64,000 bases of DNA from Blastocatellia bacterium (GTDB lineage Bacteria > Acidobacteriota > Blastocatellia > Pyrinomonadales > Pyrinomonadaceae), in NCBI GenBank assembly GCA_003168335.1, contig PMSM01000010.1, forward strand, positions 520,001-584,000. The letters run 5' to 3'. Position numbers and translations under genes: made by a program. Below the pieces are notes generated by a model, which saw nothing but the letters and a program-made list of their open reading frames with translations, ran no database searches and was not told the DNA's origin. Of the stretch, positions 34,479 to 44,794 are shown piece after piece (the first letter of the stretch is position 1; the number at the start of each line of letters is the position of its first letter).

Positions 34479-35633
34479 TTAGTCTGCCTTTTTCCTGATG
34501 AAGGTCGGCACATCGAGATCATCAACACGCTTTGAACTCCCGTGCGACGCAGGAAACTCTTCCGGCGACCGTGGCGCGTAACGCGGCGCTGAAGTGATCG
34601 GCATCTGGGCACCGGCGGCAGCCGAGGCCGTCGCAACTTCGTGCCGAAAGCCCGTCGCGATTACCGTGATCTTCATCGCATCGGCCATGGTTTCGTCTAT
34701 CACATGTCCAAAAATAATATTTGCATCCTCGTCCGCCTCTGCGCGCACGATTGAGGCTGCCTCATTAACTTCAAAAAGGGTCAGATCGTGACCACCCGTG
34801 ATGTTGATGAGCACGCCCCGCGCGCCTTTGATCGATGCTTCTTCCAGCAAGGGCGAGGAGATTGCTTCCTGCGTGGCTTCGACCGCCCGATTTTCGCCCC
34901 GCGCGTATCCCGTACCCATCAGCGCCATCCCCATTCCCTGCATGATGGTGCGAACGTCGGCAAAGTCCAGATTGATCAAGCCCGGCACCGTGATCAGATC
35001 GCTGATTCCCTGTACCGCCTGGCGCAGGACATCATCCGCAGCCTTGAAGGCGTCGGCGAACGAAGCACCCTGAGGCACCGCGCCAAAAAGTCGTTCGTTC
35101 GGGATCGTAATGACGGTGTCAACCGATTCGTGTAGTTCACTCAGGCCATGTTCAGCCTGCTGCAACCGCCGCCGGCCTTCGAACAGAAACGGCTTTGTCA
35201 CCACAGCCACGGTTAACGCGCCCAGTTCCGTGGCCAGCGAGGCGACAATCGGAGCCCCGCCTGTTCCCGTGCCGCCGCCGAGGCCGGTGGTTACGAAAAC
35301 CATGTCTGAACCTTCGAGCACCTCGATAATTTTGTCCGTGTCTTCGAGCGCCGCCTGCCGGCCAACTTCCGGGTCGGCCCCGGCGCCCAACCCCTTGGTC
35401 AATCTACCGCCGAGCTGAATCTTAACTGGGGCGCGCGAGCGCTTGAGAGCCTGCAGATCGGTATTCGCTACGACGAACTCGATTCCTTCAATACCCGAGT
35501 CAATCATCCGATTGACTGCGTTGCCGCCACCACCGCCCACTCCGATGACTTTTATGCGCGCTCCGGTAATGGGAGGTTCGTCGTCAATGAAAATATTTAT
35601 GCCTCTGCCGGGTTCGCGGACCTCTGGTGTCAT
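34479..35633 (-). CDS. ftsZ: Cell division GTPase FtsZ
   Basis: Tubulin-like GTPase that forms the Z ring. It has '[17 protein letters not shown]' at the N-terminus, the tubulin signature '[12 protein letters not shown]' (residues about 105-116), the T7 loop region '[13 protein letters not shown]', and the conserved C-terminal peptide '[12 protein letters not shown]', which binds FtsA. The start at ATG 35633 (384 residues) has a GAGAGG ribosome-binding site; an upstream in-frame reading is not conserved. Last gene of the dcw cluster. Confidence 0.98.
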   Translation of the reverse strand: MTPEVREPGRGINIFIDDEPPITGARIKVIGVGGGGGNAVNRMIDSGIEGIEFVVANTDLQALKRSRAPVKIQLGGRLTKGLGAGADPEVGRQAALEDTDKIIEVLEGSDMVFVTTGLGGGTGTGGAPIVASLATELGALTVAVVTKPFLFEGRRRLQQAEHGLSELHESVDTVITIPNERLFGAVPQGASFADAFKAADDVLRQAVQGISDLITVPGLINLDFADVRTIMQGMGMALMGTGYARGENRAVEATQEAISSPLLEEASIKGARGVLINITGGHDLTLFEVNEAASIVRAEADEDANIIFGHVIDETMADAMKITVIATGFRHEVATASAAAGAQMPITSAPRYAPRSPEEFPASHGSSKRVDDLDVPTFIRKKAD

Positions 35634-35766
35634 GGGTTTTTCCTCTCTGCCAAACCGGGAAGCCTTCCACGGCCTCTTTCGTTTATTTTGTGCTAGCTGA
35701 ACCACGGGCATCTATATCTTGCGGACAACATATTGTGCCATAGGCGCGCCAGCATACAATACTTCG

Positions 35767-37032
35767 TCAAAAAATACTACTACCAAATCGACTGCGAAAC
35801 TTGGAAACAAAATGCGTTAAGCGGCCGGATGCGCCGCGTTTTGTAGCGCCCGCGCGCTGTTCGAGAGCATGTGCGCGTTGAGAGACCAACGCGAGTCCGG
35901 CAGCGGCAGCCCACGCCGGACTTTGAACGTCTTCGACCAGCCCGCCGAATCGATCGCGTTCGGGATAACCGATCCGCACCGGCGCGTCAAAGACCTGTTC
36001 AGCAACTTCGATCATGCCGTCGAGCAACGCACCGCCACCGGTCAACACGACGCCGCTCGATAGTTGGCGGTTCCAACCCGAGTCTCTGATCTCATCAGAG
36101 ACGTGCATCAGCACTTCTTCGGCGCGCGGCTGCAGAATGTCGCAGAGAATCTGACGCGATAGTTGCCGCGGCGCGCGACCACCGACCGATGGCACGTCGA
36201 CCATCTCGCCGCGCTGGGCGTCACTAAGCGAGGCGCTCGAGGCACAGCCGACCGTGCGCTTAATGCGCTCAGCTTCCGGAATCGGAGTGCGTAAGCCGAA
36301 CGCGATGTCATTGGTAAAGTGGCCCCCCCCCAACGGGAACACCGCCGTGTGTTGCACCGCGCCGCGCTGGTAAACGCAGAGCCCGGTGGTTTCGGCGCCG
36401 ATGTCAACCAGCGCCGAACCGTATTCCTTGTCATCATCCGTAAGCGTCGCTTCGGCCGCGGCAAGTTGCTCGAGGATCATGTCCGCTACGATCAATCCGG
36501 CCCGATTTACCGCGTTAATGGCATTCTGTCGCGCCGTCACCGGACTGGTAACGATGTGCACCTTGACCGCCAGTCTGGCCCCGGTCATGCCGACTGGATC
36601 GTTGATGCCGTCTTGATCGTCCACGATGAATTCCTGGGGCAGCCGGTCAACGATTTCGCGGCCGGCTGGAAGCTGGATCGCGCAGGCAGAATCGATCGCG
36701 CGGCGGACATCGTCGGTGGTAATCTCTCGATCACGACCGGCCACCGCGACAATAGCCTGGCCATTGAAACCCATAATGTGCGATCCGGCGAGATTGATCG
36801 TGACTTCCTCGGCTTGGACGCCACTCATCCGCTCCGCTTCTTCAACTGCTCGTTTGATTGCTTCAACGGCTGCATCAGGGTTGACAATCACGCCTTTGCG
36901 CAGGCCGCGCGCTTCGGCTTCACCGATGCCCAGAATTTCCAGCAGGCCCTCTGCTCCGGGACCGGCCACGATACACGTCACCTTGCTCGTGCCGATGTCC
37001 AACCCGATCGTATGATTTGTCCGCTTTGCCAT
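35767..37032 (-). CDS. ftsA: Cell division protein FtsA
   Basis: Actin-like ATPase that tethers FtsZ to the membrane. A 421-residue protein with '[15 protein letters not shown]' (phosphate 1), '[15 protein letters not shown]' (phosphate 2) and '[20 protein letters not shown]' (adenosine motif). The C-terminal '[15 protein letters not shown]' is the amphipathic membrane-targeting helix. It lies between ftsQ (20 bases) and ftsZ (133 bases), the standard order. Confidence 0.97.
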   Translation of the reverse strand: MAKRTNHTIGLDIGTSKVTCIVAGPGAEGLLEILGIGEAEARGLRKGVIVNPDAAVEAIKRAVEEAERMSGVQAEEVTINLAGSHIMGFNGQAIVAVAGRDREITTDDVRRAIDSACAIQLPAGREIVDRLPQEFIVDDQDGINDPVGMTGARLAVKVHIVTSPVTARQNAINAVNRAGLIVADMILEQLAAAEATLTDDDKEYGSALVDIGAETTGLCVYQRGAVQHTAVFPLGGGHFTNDIAFGLRTPIPEAERIKRTVGCASSASLSDAQRGEMVDVPSVGGRAPRQLSRQILCDILQPRAEEVLMHVSDEIRDSGWNRQLSSGVVLTGGGALLDGMIEVAEQVFDAPVRIGYPERDRFGGLVEDVQSPAWAAAAGLALVSQRAHALEQRAGATKRGASGRLTHFVSKFRSRFGSSIF

Positions 37033-37051
37033 TTAGTTTTCTCTAATCCGC

Positions 37052-38146
37052 TTATCGCAAACGAATGCGAGCTTTGTTCGCCGAGTCGCGTCCCGCATCA
37101 CTCCGGGTTGGTTCCTGCCGCTGGTCATTCGTCACGGTACTTTCAGAGCTTCTTCTATTTGATTTAGCAGTGCCGGCCGGCTTTGGCGTGCTCGGTGTCG
37201 TAGCAGCAGCCTCGCTGGCCGAGTCAGCGGCAGGCGCTTCAGTTGTGGTCGAAACCTTGTTGCCCGAACTGAAACCGATCACGATTCGTCCTGTTTGTAG
37301 ATCAAGATAAGTGATCGACGAGCCTCGCGGCGTCTGCTTGTACTGATCCAGCGTATCAAGCGCCAGCTTGAGTCGCTTACCGAGTTCCTGTCCCCCCAGC
37401 CTTACTTCGATCTGCGAATCGTTCCCGGCAAGTTGTGCACGTACATCGTGTAAATCGACCAGATTAACTTCGCTCACGCGCTCCGACAGGCCCACGGCAT
37501 TCCATTCACGCGCAACTTCCAGGTACTTCTGCACCCGCTCGGCGTTGTCACTGCGCGCCTCCTCTGTTCCCTCTTCATTCCACCCACGAATGAAGAACGA
37601 CGGGAAGCTATCCGCGGGCTTCATTTCTCCCAACGCCACGCCCTCTTCGTCCACCCAGAAAAAGTGGCCGGCAGAAGTGCGCACCACGGCGATGGGCACC
37701 CGTTCGATTACGCGCACGCGCAGACGATCCGGCAGGACCCGACTAACAACAGCCCGGCGCACGCCCGGCAGTCGGCCTAACTCGGCGCTGAGCGCGGAAA
37801 GGTCGGCGCGCCAGACTCCGGTTCGCGCCACGGCCCGCCGCGTGACGCCCTGGATCTCCTCCGCGGAAACGCGCGATGTTCCAGTCACATCGATGCTCCG
37901 CACTTGAAACAATGAAGCCGATGCCGCCACTCGATATCCCACGACCAAAAAAATGACAGCCAGAATCGCCAGGATGAACTTCAGCGCCGAGGGCACATAG
38001 CCGAACAGCGCTCGCGGCGAGAAACTCCGCGCGCGCGCGCCCGTCGTACTGCCACGACGCGCTGGACGCTGGACAAACCCGCGGGGTTGAGCCGCGGCGC
38101 CCCGGGAAGCCCGTGAACCACGTGACGCGATGACTTGTTCTCTCAT
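37052..38146 (-). CDS. ftsQ: Cell division protein FtsQ
   Basis: Bitopic divisome protein linking FtsBL to the septum. A basic cytoplasmic tail of about 55 residues is followed by one membrane helix ('LKFILAILAVIFLVVGYRVA'), then the POTRA domain 'FQVRSIDVTGTSRVSAEEIQGVT' and the FtsQ/DivIB beta domain. After about residue 285 it carries an unusual Thr/Ser/Pro/Ala-rich, then charged tail of about 75 residues, absent from E. coli FtsQ. Next to ftsA, as expected. Confidence 0.93.
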   Translation of the reverse strand: MREQVIASRGSRASRGAAAQPRGFVQRPARRGSTTGARARSFSPRALFGYVPSALKFILAILAVIFLVVGYRVAASASLFQVRSIDVTGTSRVSAEEIQGVTRRAVARTGVWRADLSALSAELGRLPGVRRAVVSRVLPDRLRVRVIERVPIAVVRTSAGHFFWVDEEGVALGEMKPADSFPSFFIRGWNEEGTEEARSDNAERVQKYLEVAREWNAVGLSERVSEVNLVDLHDVRAQLAGNDSQIEVRLGGQELGKRLKLALDTLDQYKQTPRGSSITYLDLQTGRIVIGFSSGNKVSTTTEAPAADSASEAAATTPSTPKPAGTAKSNRRSSESTVTNDQRQEPTRSDAGRDSANKARIRLR

Positions 38147-38153
38147 GTTTTCG

Positions 38154-38313
38154 GTGGCACAGACTTTCGGTCTGTGACTTCCCTTCCAGCTCTAACACTG
38201 ACTAAAGAGAGTTCTGAATACGTCTACGCGGGCTTACCTGTCCAAAACCCGTCGTAGAGGGTGCAACGCAAACTCTTCACCAACTTGGTCGGACATTAGT
38301 AAAGTCTGTGCTA
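38154..38313. repeat. Double-hairpin element split by an inner palindrome (copy 2)
   Basis: The left part GTGGCACAGACTTTCGGTCTGTGA (38154-38177) matches copy 3 at 39254. The right part AAAGTCTGTGCTACT lies at about 38301-38315. Between them is an extra stretch of about 95 bases with its own partial inverted repeat (AAGAGAGTT/AACTCTT and CTACGCGGG/CCCGTCGTAG), which looks inserted. The right end overlaps the murB stop codon. Confidence 0.6.
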
Positions 38314-39246
38314 CTTACTGCTCCACAACTCCACTTCGTATTCCAACTCAATTCCGTGCTCATGCTTAACGCGTTCGCGAATCTCCTCTGCCAGGGCCAG
38401 CGCATCCGCAGCCCGGGCGTCGTCGCCCTCAGTAACGATGAAGTTCGCGTGCTTTGGCGAAATCACTGCGCCGCCGCGACGCGTTCCTTTCATTCCCAGA
38501 TCGTCGATCATTTTGCCGGTGCCGACGGGGCTGGCCGGAGCATTCTTAAAGAAACAACCGGCAGAGCGCGTACCATGCGGTTGCGTGGCCATCCGTTCGC
38601 TCTTGGCTGCTTCCATCCGCGCGCTAATCTCTTCCGGATCGCCCTCGCGCAACAACAACGTCGCGCCCAAAAGCAGCTCGCCGTCCTGGAACGAAGTGTG
38701 GCGATAGTTCCAACTCACGTCGGCGCCCGGAATCTCAACCACCCGGCCGCCGCGCGCGACGCGGATTGTTTCCACGACGGTGCCGATTTCCTGGCCGTAC
38801 GCCCCGGCGTTCATCCATAACGCGCCTCCCACCGTACCGGGTATTCCGTTCAGTCCTTCAATGCCGGCCAGACCGCGTCGCGCCGAGTCAATGCAAAGAC
38901 GAGGCAGCGAATAACCTGCGCTGACGGAAACTCGATCACCGGCGAAGACCGGATCGGCTTTCAGTTCTTTCAAGCTCACAATCGCGTAATGATGAGCACC
39001 ATCATCCGCCAGCACGTTGCTGCCCGAACCCAGCGGCCGCCAGGCGACTCCCCGTTGTTCCAACTCGTACACCAGGGCCGCCGCCTGCCCTTCATTCTCG
39101 GGCGACAGAACCCAGTCAATAGCCCCGCCGACCCGCAAACTCGTCAACTCGGCAAAGCGCCGGCCGCGTTCAGCCCGCACCCTCAAACGCGCCGCGACTT
39201 CTTCAATCGCCGCATCACGTCCATTTGTTTCTTCGACTGAGACCAT
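38311..39246 (-). CDS. murB: UDP-N-acetylenolpyruvoylglucosamine reductase
   Basis: FAD enzyme that reduces UDP-GlcNAc-enolpyruvate to UDP-MurNAc. The FAD-binding part shows 'LTSLRVGGAIDWVLSPEN' and 'RPLGSGSNVLADD'. 'GIEGLNGIPGTVGGALWMNAGAYGQE' and the catalytic 'GTRSAGCFFKNAP' region identify a type I/II MurB. The start at ATG 39246 (311 residues) is chosen because the upstream in-frame extension falls inside a 62-bp hairpin repeat. Confidence 0.96.
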   Translation of the reverse strand: MVSVEETNGRDAAIEEVAARLRVRAERGRRFAELTSLRVGGAIDWVLSPENEGQAAALVYELEQRGVAWRPLGSGSNVLADDGAHHYAIVSLKELKADPVFAGDRVSVSAGYSLPRLCIDSARRGLAGIEGLNGIPGTVGGALWMNAGAYGQEIGTVVETIRVARGGRVVEIPGADVSWNYRHTSFQDGELLLGATLLLREGDPEEISARMEAAKSERMATQPHGTRSAGCFFKNAPASPVGTGKMIDDLGMKGTRRGGAVISPKHANFIVTEGDDARAADALALAEEIRERVKHEHGIELEYEVELWSSK

Positions 39247-39252
39247 TTTCAA

Positions 39253-39314
39253 AGTGGCACAGACTTTCGGTCTGTGATTCTCCCGCTTTAACACAGACTG
39301 AAGTCTGTGCCACT
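39253..39314. repeat. 62-bp double-hairpin element (copy 3)
   Basis: Perfect 14-bp outer arms AGTGGCACAGACTT (39253-39266) and AAGTCTGTGCCACT (39301-39314), with inner hairpins CAGACTTTCGGTCTG and CAGACTGAAGTCTG. One end falls in the murC stop codon (TAG at 39315-39313); the other lies 6 bases before the murB ATG. Confidence 0.9.
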
Positions 39315-40698
39315 AATTCTCGCCACGGAGCAACTCCAGCAGACGATCACCAACGCGGTTGACTGAGCCGGCACCCAGCGTGATTACCAGATCGCCTTCG
39401 CGCACGGTATCGCGCAGCACGCTGGCGGCGTTTTCGACGGCGCCGACATACTCAGCATTCTTATGACCGTAACTCTTAATTCGTCCGGTCAGCACTTCCG
39501 CAGTGATGCCATCGATCGGCGTTTCACTCGCGGCATAAATGTCGGTTACCAGCAGCACGTCGGCATTGTTGAAAGCGCTGGCAAATTCATCCATCAGATC
39601 GGCCGTGCGCGTGTATCGATGCGGCTGGAACAGAACCACGATGCGCCGGTTGGGCGCGCCAATCCGCGCCGCGCTCAACGTCGCTTTGATTTCCGTCGGA
39701 TGATGACCGTAATCGTCAACCACAGTGACGCCTGCCTCGTCACCCTTGAATTGAAAACGACGATCGGCGCCGCTGAATTCGCCGAGCGCCTGGGCGATTT
39801 TCTCAAACGGCACTTCCAGCTCGAGCCCGACTACGATGGCCGCCAGCGAATTGTAAACGTTGTGCTTGCCCGGGACGCGCAGGCTTACCGGGCCCAGCAC
39901 ATTCATGCCTCGCCAAACAGTAAAGCTCGAACCGAACGACTGGTCGTAGGTAATCTCGTGGGCTGAAACGTCGGCCTGTGCACTCAACCCATAGGTGACG
40001 CGACGGCGTTCCACTTTCGGAATCACAGCCTGCACGTGTGGATCGTCAAGACAAAGAATTGCTGCGCCATAAAAAGGAACTTTGTTAACAAAGTCAGCGA
40101 AGCACCTGCGCACGTCTTCCATGTCGTGGTAATAGTCCATGTGTTCGCGATCGATGTTGGTCACGACTGCAATTGTCGGGGTCAACATCAGAAACGAACG
40201 ATCGCTTTCATCGGCTTCAACCACCATCAGGTCGCTCTTGCCCAGTCGCGCGTTCGCGCGATAAGTGCGCACGATGCCACCAATGACGAACGTCGGATCG
40301 AGACCGGCAATTCCCAAAACAGTCGCGACCATGGAAGTCGTGGTCGTTTTGCCGTGCGAGCCGGCGACTGCCACGGTGTGCGGCTTCATCCGCATCAGCT
40401 CGGCCAGCATCTCAGCTCGCGGGATCACCGGAATTGAGCGACGCCGCGCTTCAGAGATCTCCGGATTATCTTCGCGGACCGCGGTCGAACGAACGACGAC
40501 GTGGGCGTCGCCGACATTTTCGGCCGCGTGTCCTTCAGTTACTTCCACGCCAAGTTCTTCGAGGTGCGCCGTAACTTCGGACTTCTTTTGGTCAGAGCCC
40601 GACACACGGAAACCCAGATTCGCCAGAACCTCGGCGATACCCGACATGCCTATGCCGCCGATGCCTATGAAGTGAATGTGTTGGAAACGTCTGAACAT
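39313..40698 (-). CDS. murC: UDP-N-acetylmuramate--L-alanine ligase
   Basis: Adds L-Ala to UDP-MurNAc, the first step of stem-peptide synthesis. It shows '[23 protein letters not shown]' at the N-terminus, the ATP loop '[17 protein letters not shown]' (residues about 108-124), '[10 protein letters not shown]', and the C-terminal '[15 protein letters not shown]'. The start at ATG 40698 is preferred; further upstream the frame runs into CAACTG hexamer repeats that would encode Leu-Gln. Length 461 residues, normal. Confidence 0.97.
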   Translation of the reverse strand: MFRRFQHIHFIGIGGIGMSGIAEVLANLGFRVSGSDQKKSEVTAHLEELGVEVTEGHAAENVGDAHVVVRSTAVREDNPEISEARRRSIPVIPRAEMLAELMRMKPHTVAVAGSHGKTTTTSMVATVLGIAGLDPTFVIGGIVRTYRANARLGKSDLMVVEADESDRSFLMLTPTIAVVTNIDREHMDYYHDMEDVRRCFADFVNKVPFYGAAILCLDDPHVQAVIPKVERRRVTYGLSAQADVSAHEITYDQSFGSSFTVWRGMNVLGPVSLRVPGKHNVYNSLAAIVVGLELEVPFEKIAQALGEFSGADRRFQFKGDEAGVTVVDDYGHHPTEIKATLSAARIGAPNRRIVVLFQPHRYTRTADLMDEFASAFNNADVLLVTDIYAASETPIDGITAEVLTGRIKSYGHKNAEYVGAVENAASVLRDTVREGDLVITLGAGSVNRVGDRLLELLRGEN

Positions 40699-40726
40699 TG
40701 CCGATTTTCGATTGCCAATTGCCAAT

Positions 40727-40756
40727 TGCAACTGCAACTGCAACTGCAACTGCAAC
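40727..40756. repeat. Hexamer microsatellite (TGCAAC x5)
   Basis: Five exact copies of TGCAAC between murG and murC, 29 bases upstream of the murC ATG. It lies in untranslated spacer, next to the heptamer array. Confidence 0.9.
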
Positions 40757-40762
40757 GACAAC

Positions 40763-40841
40763 CGCTTTCTGCCTTCTGCTTACTGCTTACTGCTTACCGC
40801 TTACTGCTTACTGCCTACTGCCTACTGCCTACTGCTCACTG
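40763..40841. repeat. Heptamer microsatellite spanning the murG stop codon
   Basis: About eleven degenerate 7-base units; on the minus strand they read GTGAGCA, GTAGGCA (x3), GTAAGCA/GTAAGCG (x5), GAAGGCA, GAAAGCG. The murG TAG stop is part of one unit. Similar heptamers follow the mraZ and ftsZ stops. Confidence 0.85.
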
Positions 40842-41917
40842 TTTTCTATCAATTCTTCCATCAAATCCACGGCGGCTGTTGCCGCATCGCGCCGCGCTAA
40901 TTTCCGGCTGGCTGTCTCCATGTCATTGATCTTCGCAGGCGCAGCCAGGAAAGATTCAATTTCATTTGCGAGTCGCTCCCCTGTCAATTCCTGCTGCAAA
41001 ATCATCCGCGCAGCGCCGGCCGCTTGCAGTGCCTCCGCGTTCTTGCGTTGATGGTCATCCGCAGCCAGGGGAAACGGCACCATGATTGCCGCCTTGCCTG
41101 CGGCCACCAACTCAGCGCTCGTAGTCGCGCCGGCGCGGCTAATAACCAGGTCCGCCTTTGCAAACTCGCTCACCATGTCGTCAAGATACGGCCTGACCTC
41201 GGCATTGTCCTGCCAGCCTGCCGCCTCGTAACCGCCTCGCACCTTCTCTTGATCAGCTTCACCGGTTTGATGCGTCACGTGCAACAACCCTTTCTGTGAC
41301 TCGAGCCCGGGCAACGCGGCAATCATCGCTTCATTGATTGCGCGCGCGCCTTGCGACCCACCAAAGACCAGCAACGAAATGTGCGCTCCATCGCGTTGCT
41401 TCGCCGGAATCTCAAAGAACTCGCTGCGAACCGGATTGCCGGTCAAGACGCCTTTGCCGCGAAAGTAAGGCAAGGCTTCCTGAAACGAAACCGCAGCCTT
41501 GTCAACAAACCGCGCCAGGACTCGATTGGTCCAACCCGGCAAGGCGTTTGAATCCATCACCAGTGTAGGCAGGCGCATTAACGACGCCGCCAATAACACC
41601 GGGCCGGAAACATAACCACCGGCGCCAACCACAATCTCGGGACGAAAGTCGCGAATCACGCGACGCGCTCCAAAGATGCTCTTTGGCAGCAACAGCGACC
41701 CGCGCACCCAGGCTGCGAGGCTGACATTTTTCAAGCCCGCGCTTTCAATGATCGAAAGTTCAAACCCTGCCTGCGGTACCAGCCGTGTTTCCAGACCGCG
41801 CGCGGTGCCCACAAACCTGACCGCCGACGCGGGATCGCGGCGCATGATCTCTTTGGCCACCGCAATGCCCGGATAGATGTGCCCGCCGGTACCGCCGGCC
41901 GCGATTAGCACACGCAT
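40829..41917 (-). CDS. murG: UDP-GlcNAc:lipid I N-acetylglucosaminyltransferase
   Basis: Converts lipid I to lipid II on the cytoplasmic membrane face. A 362-residue GT-B enzyme with '[22 protein letters not shown]' at the N-terminus (GGTGGH loop), '[17 protein letters not shown]', '[14 protein letters not shown]' (second Rossmann) and '[27 protein letters not shown]' (UDP-GlcNAc site). It begins 3 bases after the ftsW stop. Its last codons run into a heptamer microsatellite. Confidence 0.97.
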   Translation of the reverse strand: MRVLIAAGGTGGHIYPGIAVAKEIMRRDPASAVRFVGTARGLETRLVPQAGFELSIIESAGLKNVSLAAWVRGSLLLPKSIFGARRVIRDFRPEIVVGAGGYVSGPVLLAASLMRLPTLVMDSNALPGWTNRVLARFVDKAAVSFQEALPYFRGKGVLTGNPVRSEFFEIPAKQRDGAHISLLVFGGSQGARAINEAMIAALPGLESQKGLLHVTHQTGEADQEKVRGGYEAAGWQDNAEVRPYLDDMVSEFAKADLVISRAGATTSAELVAAGKAAIMVPFPLAADDHQRKNAEALQAAGAARMILQQELTGERLANEIESFLAAPAKINDMETASRKLARRDAATAAVDLMEELIENSEQ

Positions 41918-41920
41918 CGC

Positions 41921-43135
41921 TTAACTGTACCGAGGCCGCGCAATCGCCGCCGATCGCTGGCGCGGCGCGCGCCGCTTTTTCGCGCGCTTCTGTTCCTGCC
42001 ATTCCTCTTCATCGTCGTCTTCTGCAAACGCGTCCCGCCTGCCCAGCGCAGCATACTGAGAAATATTCAAAAGGATTCCTACTCCGGCCAGTGTCGGTAC
42101 CAGAGAAGATCCCCCGTAAGAAATAAACGGCAGCGGAATGCCTTTCGTCGGCACCAGGGCCAGCACGACGCTCATGTTCAGGAGGGCTTGCGCGACAATC
42201 CCAACGACGATGCCAATGCCAAGCAACATGCCGAAGCGATCCGGCGCTCTCAATGCGGCTCGCATTCCCCGCCACAGGAAAACCGCAAAGACAAGAACTA
42301 CGATCAGCGCTCCGATCAGACCCAACTCTTCGCCGATCACTGCAAAGATGAAATCTGAATGGGCGAAAGGCAGAAACAAAAGCTTCTGGCGTCCTTGCGC
42401 GAATCCGAGCCCGTGCGGTCCGCCTGAGCCAACTGCAATCAACGATTGCACGACCTGGTAGCCGCTGCCCTGCTGATCGGCCCACGGATCGATGAAGGTA
42501 GCCATGCGCCGCCAGCGAAAAGGTGTGAAGATCACCATCTTGCCCACATACAAGAGGCCCGGCACCGCAGCATAGACGACATGACGCGGACGGACGCCGG
42601 CGGCAAAACAGATCGTCATGCTGATGATTGCCAGCATCAGCGCCGTTCCCAAATCCGGTTCCTTAACGACCAGCGCGGCCAGAATGCCCAGAGGTATCAT
42701 GCAGGGCAGAAAAGTTTTCCAAAACGAACCTTCTTCGCCGGCACGTTTTTCCAGGAAGTACGCGAGGAACAGCGCCAGCACCAGCTTCGCAATCTCTGAC
42801 GGCTGCGCCGAGAAGCCGCCAAACTTGATCCAACGGCGCGCGCCATTTACCGGCGAAAAAGCAAAGACTGCCAGCAGCAGAAAAATAGTTACCAGCAACG
42901 CACCGTACACGATCCAGCGTCGATTCAGGCGCTGGTAATCCAAGCGCATCGCCGCGAACATGACGACGAACCCGAGCATCGTCCAGACGCCTTGCTTAAT
43001 GACGTAATGGAACTGGCTGTGATTTTCCTGCAACGCAATGACGGCCGATGCGCTGTAAACCATGACTACGCCGAACAGCGCCAGCCCCGCCGTCGCCGAG
43101 AATAACCATTTATCGATTTGTAACTTTCGCGGCAT
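41921..43135 (-). CDS. ftsW: Septal peptidoglycan glycosyltransferase FtsW (SEDS)
   Basis: Polymerises lipid II at the septum together with FtsI. About ten membrane segments. SEDS hallmarks are 'LALFGVVMVYSASA', 'RLDYQRLNRRWIVYG', 'INGARRWI'-like 'VNGARRWIKFGGFSAQPSEIAKL' (with the catalytic-region Asp later in 'VVKEPDLGTALM') and 'TKGIPLPFISYGGSSL'. The C-terminus is a basic tail. The start at ATG 43135 is taken over an upstream in-frame codon three residues earlier. Confidence 0.96.
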   Translation of the reverse strand: MPRKLQIDKWLFSATAGLALFGVVMVYSASAVIALQENHSQFHYVIKQGVWTMLGFVVMFAAMRLDYQRLNRRWIVYGALLVTIFLLLAVFAFSPVNGARRWIKFGGFSAQPSEIAKLVLALFLAYFLEKRAGEEGSFWKTFLPCMIPLGILAALVVKEPDLGTALMLAIISMTICFAAGVRPRHVVYAAVPGLLYVGKMVIFTPFRWRRMATFIDPWADQQGSGYQVVQSLIAVGSGGPHGLGFAQGRQKLLFLPFAHSDFIFAVIGEELGLIGALIVVLVFAVFLWRGMRAALRAPDRFGMLLGIGIVVGIVAQALLNMSVVLALVPTKGIPLPFISYGGSSLVPTLAGVGILLNISQYAALGRRDAFAEDDDEEEWQEQKRAKKRRAPRQRSAAIARPRYS

Positions 43136-43213
43136 CAGAAACACTTTCGATTTCTGATTCTTGACTTGCGATTGCGGTCCTGATGGCCGGCACTGCGATC
43201 ACAAATCCAAAAT

Positions 43214-44575
43214 CTAAAATCGCAAATTCTTGACCTCTTCTTTAAATACTCTTCCCCGGTGCTCAAAACTTTCGAACATATCAAAGCTCGCACACGCCGG
43301 GGCCAGCAGCACTACATCGCCGGCCTGGGCCGCTGCAAATGCGCGCACGACCGCATCGTGCATGTCGGCAGCCGGCTCGAAAGGCGCGGCTGATTTTAGT
43401 TCGCGTTCGATTGCCGGCGCGTCTTCGCCAATCAGAATCATTTTCCGGACCCGCTTGCGAATCACTTCAGCCAAAGGCGAGTAGGGCGCCTGCTTTCCCC
43501 GACCGCCAAGAATTAGAACTACTTTCCCCGGTTCGTTGGCGAATGCTTCCAGGGCCTTCATCGTGGCGTCCACGCTGGTCGCTTTTGAATCATTGAAGAA
43601 ACGCACGCCATTGATCTCGGCGACTTCTTCCAGCCGATGCTCGACCGGGCGAAACCGCCCCACGGTTTCGCGTAACGATTCCGGGCCCACGGCACACGCC
43701 AATCCTGCGGCCATTGCCGCCAGAACATTCTCGACATTGTGCGTACCGCGCAACAGCATTTCATCCCGCGTCAACAAAACGCGCTCACCATCTTTAGTGC
43801 GCGAAACCAGATCGCGTCCGCGCAGAAACAAACCTTCCTCCAACTCGCGTTTGGTGCTGAACTGGACGACGTGCGCCCGCAGGCCTGGCGCCCACGACGA
43901 CACGATTTCATCGTCAGCGTTCAGAATCGCCACGTCGCTCGCGGTCTGGTTCGCAAACACGCGGTGCTTTGCGGCCGCATAGTCAACTAAAGAATCGTAA
44001 CGATCCATGTGATTCGGCGTGACGTTCAGCACGGCGGCCACGGCCGGATGAAAATCGACGATGGTTTCCAACTGAAAGCTGGAAACCTCAACCACGGACC
44101 AGCCATCGTCGCGCGATGAATCCACCATCGAAATCAGGGCCTGCCCGATATTGCCGCCGACCTGCACATTTATTTGAGCGTCTCTCAACATCTCTCCGAT
44201 TAGCGTCGTCGTCGTGGTCTTGCCGTTCGTTCCCGTGATTGCCACCACGCGTCCCCGCAGGAAGCGCGACGCCAGCTCTATTTCGCCAATCACTTCCGCT
44301 CCGCGGCGATCCGCGTAACGCAGCGGGATCGTCTTTGTCGGAACGCCCGGGCTGATCACCACCAGATCAATTTGATCCAGTAGCCAGGACGGTGGCTCGC
44401 CCTCGATGAGCCCCACACCTACAGTTTTCAAATCGAGCGCGGCCGCGGGCCAATCGGCCAGCGGCTTGCGATCATTAAGCGCGACAGTCGCGCCGCGCTG
44501 CGCGAGAAACCGGGCGCTCGCGATACCGCTGCGGGCCGCGCCGATGACTAAAACTTTCCTGCCCGCAATTTCCAC
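43214..44575 (-). CDS. murD: UDP-N-acetylmuramoylalanine--D-glutamate ligase
   Basis: Adds D-Glu to UDP-MurNAc-L-Ala. A 453-residue protein starting with GTG at 44575: 'VLVIGAARSGIASARFLAQRG' (UDP-binding), 'VVAITGTNGKTTTTTLIGEML' (ATP loop near residues 112-130), 'LNVTPNHMDRY' and 'FFNDSKATSVDATMKALEAF'. The start overlaps the end of a possible 38-codon frame (44548-44664), which may couple its translation. Confidence 0.97.
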   Translation of the reverse strand: MEIAGRKVLVIGAARSGIASARFLAQRGATVALNDRKPLADWPAAALDLKTVGVGLIEGEPPSWLLDQIDLVVISPGVPTKTIPLRYADRRGAEVIGEIELASRFLRGRVVAITGTNGKTTTTTLIGEMLRDAQINVQVGGNIGQALISMVDSSRDDGWSVVEVSSFQLETIVDFHPAVAAVLNVTPNHMDRYDSLVDYAAAKHRVFANQTASDVAILNADDEIVSSWAPGLRAHVVQFSTKRELEEGLFLRGRDLVSRTKDGERVLLTRDEMLLRGTHNVENVLAAMAAGLACAVGPESLRETVGRFRPVEHRLEEVAEINGVRFFNDSKATSVDATMKALEAFANEPGKVVLILGGRGKQAPYSPLAEVIRKRVRKMILIGEDAPAIERELKSAAPFEPAADMHDAVVRAFAAAQAGDVVLLAPACASFDMFESFEHRGRVFKEEVKNLRF

Positions 44576-44664
44576 TCGTAAATGATGCCAAAAAGCGATC
44601 CGGAAGCCCGCAGCAAGACCAGCGCTAACAGCAAAGACGCCACAACTTCAGTTAGGACTTTCAT
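44548..44664 (-). CDS. Possible 38-residue membrane peptide overlapping the murD start
   Basis: ATG at 44664 and TAG at 44550-44548 enclose MKVLTEVVASLLLALVLLRA followed by 18 more residues ending LRAGKF. It is one predicted membrane helix. Its last 28 bases overlap murD in another frame, as in translational coupling. The ribosome-binding site is weak. It may be real or chance; no homologue is recalled. Confidence 0.3.
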   Translation of the reverse strand: MKVLTEVVASLLLALVLLRASGSLFGIIYEWKLRAGKF

Positions 44665-44715
44665 ACCGAGCGCCCGGAGTTCAATTCAATCTCGGCCCCA
44701 CTCAATCTCGGCCCG

Positions 44716-44776
44716 TTTAGAGGCGGGCTACTGCCCGCCTTCTTTCGCATCTCTGAGTCGGGCGGTAGCCCGACTC
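44716..44776. repeat. Two TAGAG-type hairpins after mraY
   Basis: TTTAGAGGCGGGC-TACT-GCCCGCC (44716-44739) and, in opposite orientation, GAGTCGGGC-GGTA-GCCCGACTC followed by TACA (44755-44776). They lie about 20 and 55 bases after the mraY stop on the minus strand. The first is identical over 24 bases to 29025-29048. Confidence 0.75.
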
Positions 44777-44794
44777 TACACACCGGCTGCGGCT

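Noticed and set aside
36319-37167. 282-codon plus-strand frame opposite ftsA/ftsQ
   Set aside because: Antisense to the strongly conserved ftsA; composition unlike a protein.
40080-40095. TTTGTTAACAAAG palindrome as a Rex operator
   Set aside because: It lies inside murC coding sequence, and the halves overlap without the 4-base centre needed for Rex.
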